From positions 1 through 8,047 of the forward strand of contig NZ_JAQIVI010000377.1 of the NCBI RefSeq assembly GCF_028618695.1: 8,047 nucleotides of DNA, written 5' to 3'. The first letter of the stretch is position 1, and every line of letters begins with the position of its first letter. Origin of the DNA: Natrinema soli (GTDB lineage: Archaea; Halobacteriota; Halobacteria; Halobacteriales; Natrialbaceae). Under the pieces are notes generated by a model. That model had not been told where the DNA came from. It did no database searches and saw only the letters and a list, made by a program, of their open reading frames with translations. Shown here piece after piece: positions 6,459-8,047 of this stretch. A program made the translations under genes and the position numbers.

Positions 6459-7565
6459 ATGTCTGAGCGCATCTCCAGTATCGACGCAACGCGAATCGTT
6501 GCGATGGTCGGTGTCGTCGTCATACACACGAATCCGTTCGAGGGATTCGGACTGTACGGCAATCTCGCTAACTTCCTGATAGAATCTACCGCGCGGTTCG
6601 CCGTCCCGTTCTTTTTCATGGCGTCCGGGTATTTTTTCGCCCTCAAAATCGCTCGCAGCGATCCGACTACCCAGTTTCTCAAACGAGTGTCCGATATCTC
6701 TTCGCTCTATCTGTTCGGGCTACTGCTCACGTTTCCGGTTTTCCTCGCGGGAACGGCCGTCCAGGCCAGCGTCGAAAATCGCGATATCGTAACCAGCGTC
6801 GTCCACGAGCTGGCTGCGTTTGTCTCACCGGTCGAACTGATTTACTACGGGACGTCCGTCTCCGAGATACTGTGGTTCTTCCCGGCGCTACTCTTTTCGT
6901 ACCTGCTCATCTATCTCTGCATTAATCACGGTCTGAGCGCGTATCTGTTGCCGATTTCGCTCGGATTTCATCTCGTCGGACTTCTCGGCTCGAGCTATAC
7001 GATGTTCGTTGACGTTCCGTTCGCGATCAGAGACGGCCTGTTCTTCGGGTTCTTCTACACGAGCCTCGGCTACTCCATCTACTCGCACGAATGGCAGCCG
7101 GCTGCCGATCGAAGCACGCTCTATCTCGGATTGACCGTCCTCTTCGGCGCGCTCCATATCGGTGAACGATACGTACTGGGCTACGTCATCACTGAAAGCA
7201 CCGTTGCGCAGGGCGTCTATTGGGCGAGTTATACGATCGGAACTGCGCTGGTTGCCGTCTCGCTGTTCGTCTTCCTCCTCTCTCGGCCGGATCTCGGAAC
7301 GGACACCGCGGTACCGTCGTGGGGACGGAATTATGCCGTCGGTATTTACGTTGCACATCCCCCCGTGTTATACGTTCTCGAGAAAGGAGCCGAAGCGCTC
7401 AGTGCGAGCGGTTACGAGATACAAAACACGATCCTCTGGCACCTCGTGTTGACGCCTGCAACCTTCTTTGGGGCCTTGCTACTCTATCTGATCGTTTCGA
7501 AACTAAGACCCATTCGCGTCGGTGGGTTTTCCCTGCCAAGAGGAAACTGGATGCAAAACAGATAG
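6459..7565 (+). CDS. Acyltransferase 3 family integral membrane protein
   Basis: Predicted O-acyltransferase in the membrane that would move an acyl group, often acetyl, onto a sugar, glycan or lipid; the acceptor is unknown. The 368-residue protein has about ten hydrophobic segments and the family's landmarks: a short N-terminus with IDATR (8-12), VVIHT with the conserved His23 (20-24), RFAVPFFFMASGYFF (46-60), SEILWFFPALLF (135-146), AIRDGLFFGFFYTSLGY (189-205) and GRNYAVGIYVAH (289-300). This pattern resembles the WecH/YiaH-type branch, though I cannot confirm the branch by eye. Two hand-counted 120-nt samples give about 52-55% G+C, against 65% in a sample of citrate synthase, and gene-free gaps flank it. 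Transfer from another lineage is possible. No glycosyltransferase or sugar-nucleotide gene is next to it, so a role in surface glycan decoration is only a guess from the family. Confidence 0.85.
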   Translation: MSERISSIDATRIVAMVGVVVIHTNPFEGFGLYGNLANFLIESTARFAVPFFFMASGYFFALKIARSDPTTQFLKRVSDISSLYLFGLLLTFPVFLAGTAVQASVENRDIVTSVVHELAAFVSPVELIYYGTSVSEILWFFPALLFSYLLIYLCINHGLSAYLLPISLGFHLVGLLGSSYTMFVDVPFAIRDGLFFGFFYTSLGYSIYSHEWQPAADRSTLYLGLTVLFGALHIGERYVLGYVITESTVAQGVYWASYTIGTALVAVSLFVFLLSRPDLGTDTAVPSWGRNYAVGIYVAHPPVLYVLEKGAEALSASGYEIQNTILWHLVLTPATFFGALLLYLIVSKLRPIRVGGFSLPRGNWMQNR

Positions 7566-7605
7566 CGTTCGACCTCCGGACTGTTCCATCCGCGCTGTCT
7601 GCGGC

Positions 7606-7625
7606 GCTCCGCTTTGCTGCGGTGC
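7606..7625 (+). terminator. Imperfect hairpin after the acyltransferase gene
   Basis: GCTCCGC and GCGGTGC form a 7-bp stem with one T-T mismatch around a 6-nt loop, about 40 nt after the stop. There is no T-rich tract. The rest of the 249-bp gap up to 7814 shows no gene that I recognise. Confidence 0.2.
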
Positions 7626-7814
7626 CGGGGACGAGTATCGTCCCGATAGAATCGGTTCACACCGACTGCGCGACCACTATGCGATCCGTGCGTACTGCTG
7701 TCCCGAGCTCCGCTCTCGTCCGATGGCCGCCCGCGATGGTGTTGCCCCGAGACAGTCGTATCGGAATCGATCGAACGTCGGTACGCGCAAGTCACTCGAG
7801 CCACGATAACCGAT

Positions 7815-8047
7815 ATGCCCGTTTTCGTGTACGGAACGCTGACCAAACGGGAGCGAGTCGCGACCGTCCTCGGGGACGACGCCCACTACGAGTTCGCCGG
7901 CCGCGCAACGCTCGAGGGGCTCCACCGGGTCGACGGTCGGTATCCAACGCTCGTGCCCGGCGGCAGCGTCGACGGACGATTGCTCGCGGTCGACGCTGCG
8001 GACCTCGAGCGCCTCGATCGGTACGAGGGCGTCGAGCGCGGGCTGAG
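7815..8047 (+). CDS. Gamma-glutamylcyclotransferase-like protein (AIG2/GGCT fold), N-terminal 77 residues
   Basis: Member of the gamma-glutamylcyclotransferase-like family, small cytoplasmic enzymes that release 5-oxoproline from gamma-glutamyl compounds or act on related gamma-glutamyl-amines. The visible part starts MPVFVYGTLT; the VFVYGTL segment (3-9) is the family hallmark that forms the substrate-binding loop. GRYPTLVPGG (41-50), GRLLAVD (54-60) and LERLDRYEGV (64-73) follow in the expected order, with Glu71 in the place of the usual catalytic acid. The window ends after residue 77, about half of the usual length. The frame stays open upstream of this ATG, but homologous proteins begin right before the YGTL segment, so I chose this start. 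I see no clear TATA box 27 nt upstream and no Shine-Dalgarno sequence. Haloarchaea use gamma-glutamylcysteine as a main thiol, which makes it a candidate substrate, but many members of this family have no proven reaction. Confidence 0.85.
   Translation, partial: MPVFVYGTLTKRERVATVLGDDAHYEFAGRATLEGLHRVDGRYPTLVPGGSVDGRLLAVDAADLERLDRYEGVERGL

Noticed and set aside
6218..6466. 82-codon plus-strand frame upstream of the acyltransferase
   Set aside because: Its composition is not acidic, it has no recognisable motif and no promoter or ribosome site, and it overlaps the acyltransferase start by a few bases. Kept as part of the gene-free gap.
6173..6682. 169-codon minus-strand frame in the gap before the acyltransferase
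   Set aside because: It overlaps the acyltransferase N-terminus, has no domain I recognise and has a mixed basic composition unlike haloarchaeal proteins.
7566..7814. Possible small gene between the acyltransferase and the cyclotransferase-like gene
   Set aside because: The frames that cross it run in from the 3' end of the acyltransferase, are Arg- and Cys-rich, and show no start signal or domain.

Overview
The window reads as chromosomal DNA of an extremely halophilic archaeon (Halobacteria). The coding DNA is GC-rich with strong G/C third positions. The soluble proteins are very acidic: the solute-binding protein and citrate synthase are full of Asp and Glu. The solute-binding protein carries a twin-arginine lipoprotein signal, the usual export route in haloarchaea. 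Several starts have a TATA-like box about 27 nt upstream of the ATG and no Shine-Dalgarno sequence, which is the leaderless arrangement common in this group. The genus cannot be read from the sequence.

Layout from left to right: (1) the N-terminal 350 residues of a major facilitator superfamily transporter on the minus strand, running off the left edge; (2) an AT-rich divergent control region of about 270 bp with several TATA-like boxes and short palindromes; (3) a two-gene plus-strand unit for a TAXI-type TRAP importer, made of a Tat-exported lipoprotein receptor and a fused permease, closed by a perfect 8-bp hairpin; (4) a monocistronic citrate synthase gene with its own TATA-like box; (5) a 541-bp stretch in which I find no gene; (6) a lone membrane acyltransferase-3 family protein of lower GC content than its neighbours; (7) a 249-bp spacer; (8) the start of a gamma-glutamylcyclotransferase-like gene cut by the right edge.

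How they may work together: the receptor and permease almost certainly form one secondary importer, probably for an organic anion, driven by the Na+ gradient. Citrate synthase next door opens the TCA cycle, so a carboxylate substrate is a reasonable guess, but the hairpin and separate promoter say the two are not one operon. The divergent transporter may share the control region. The acyltransferase and cyclotransferase look functionally unrelated to the rest. I found no rRNA or tRNA gene, CRISPR array, insertion sequence or phage gene, and nothing that clearly amounts to an undescribed system; the most useful leads are the divergent control region, the importer's unknown substrate, the low-GC acyltransferase and the possible link of the last gene to gamma-glutamylcysteine metabolism.
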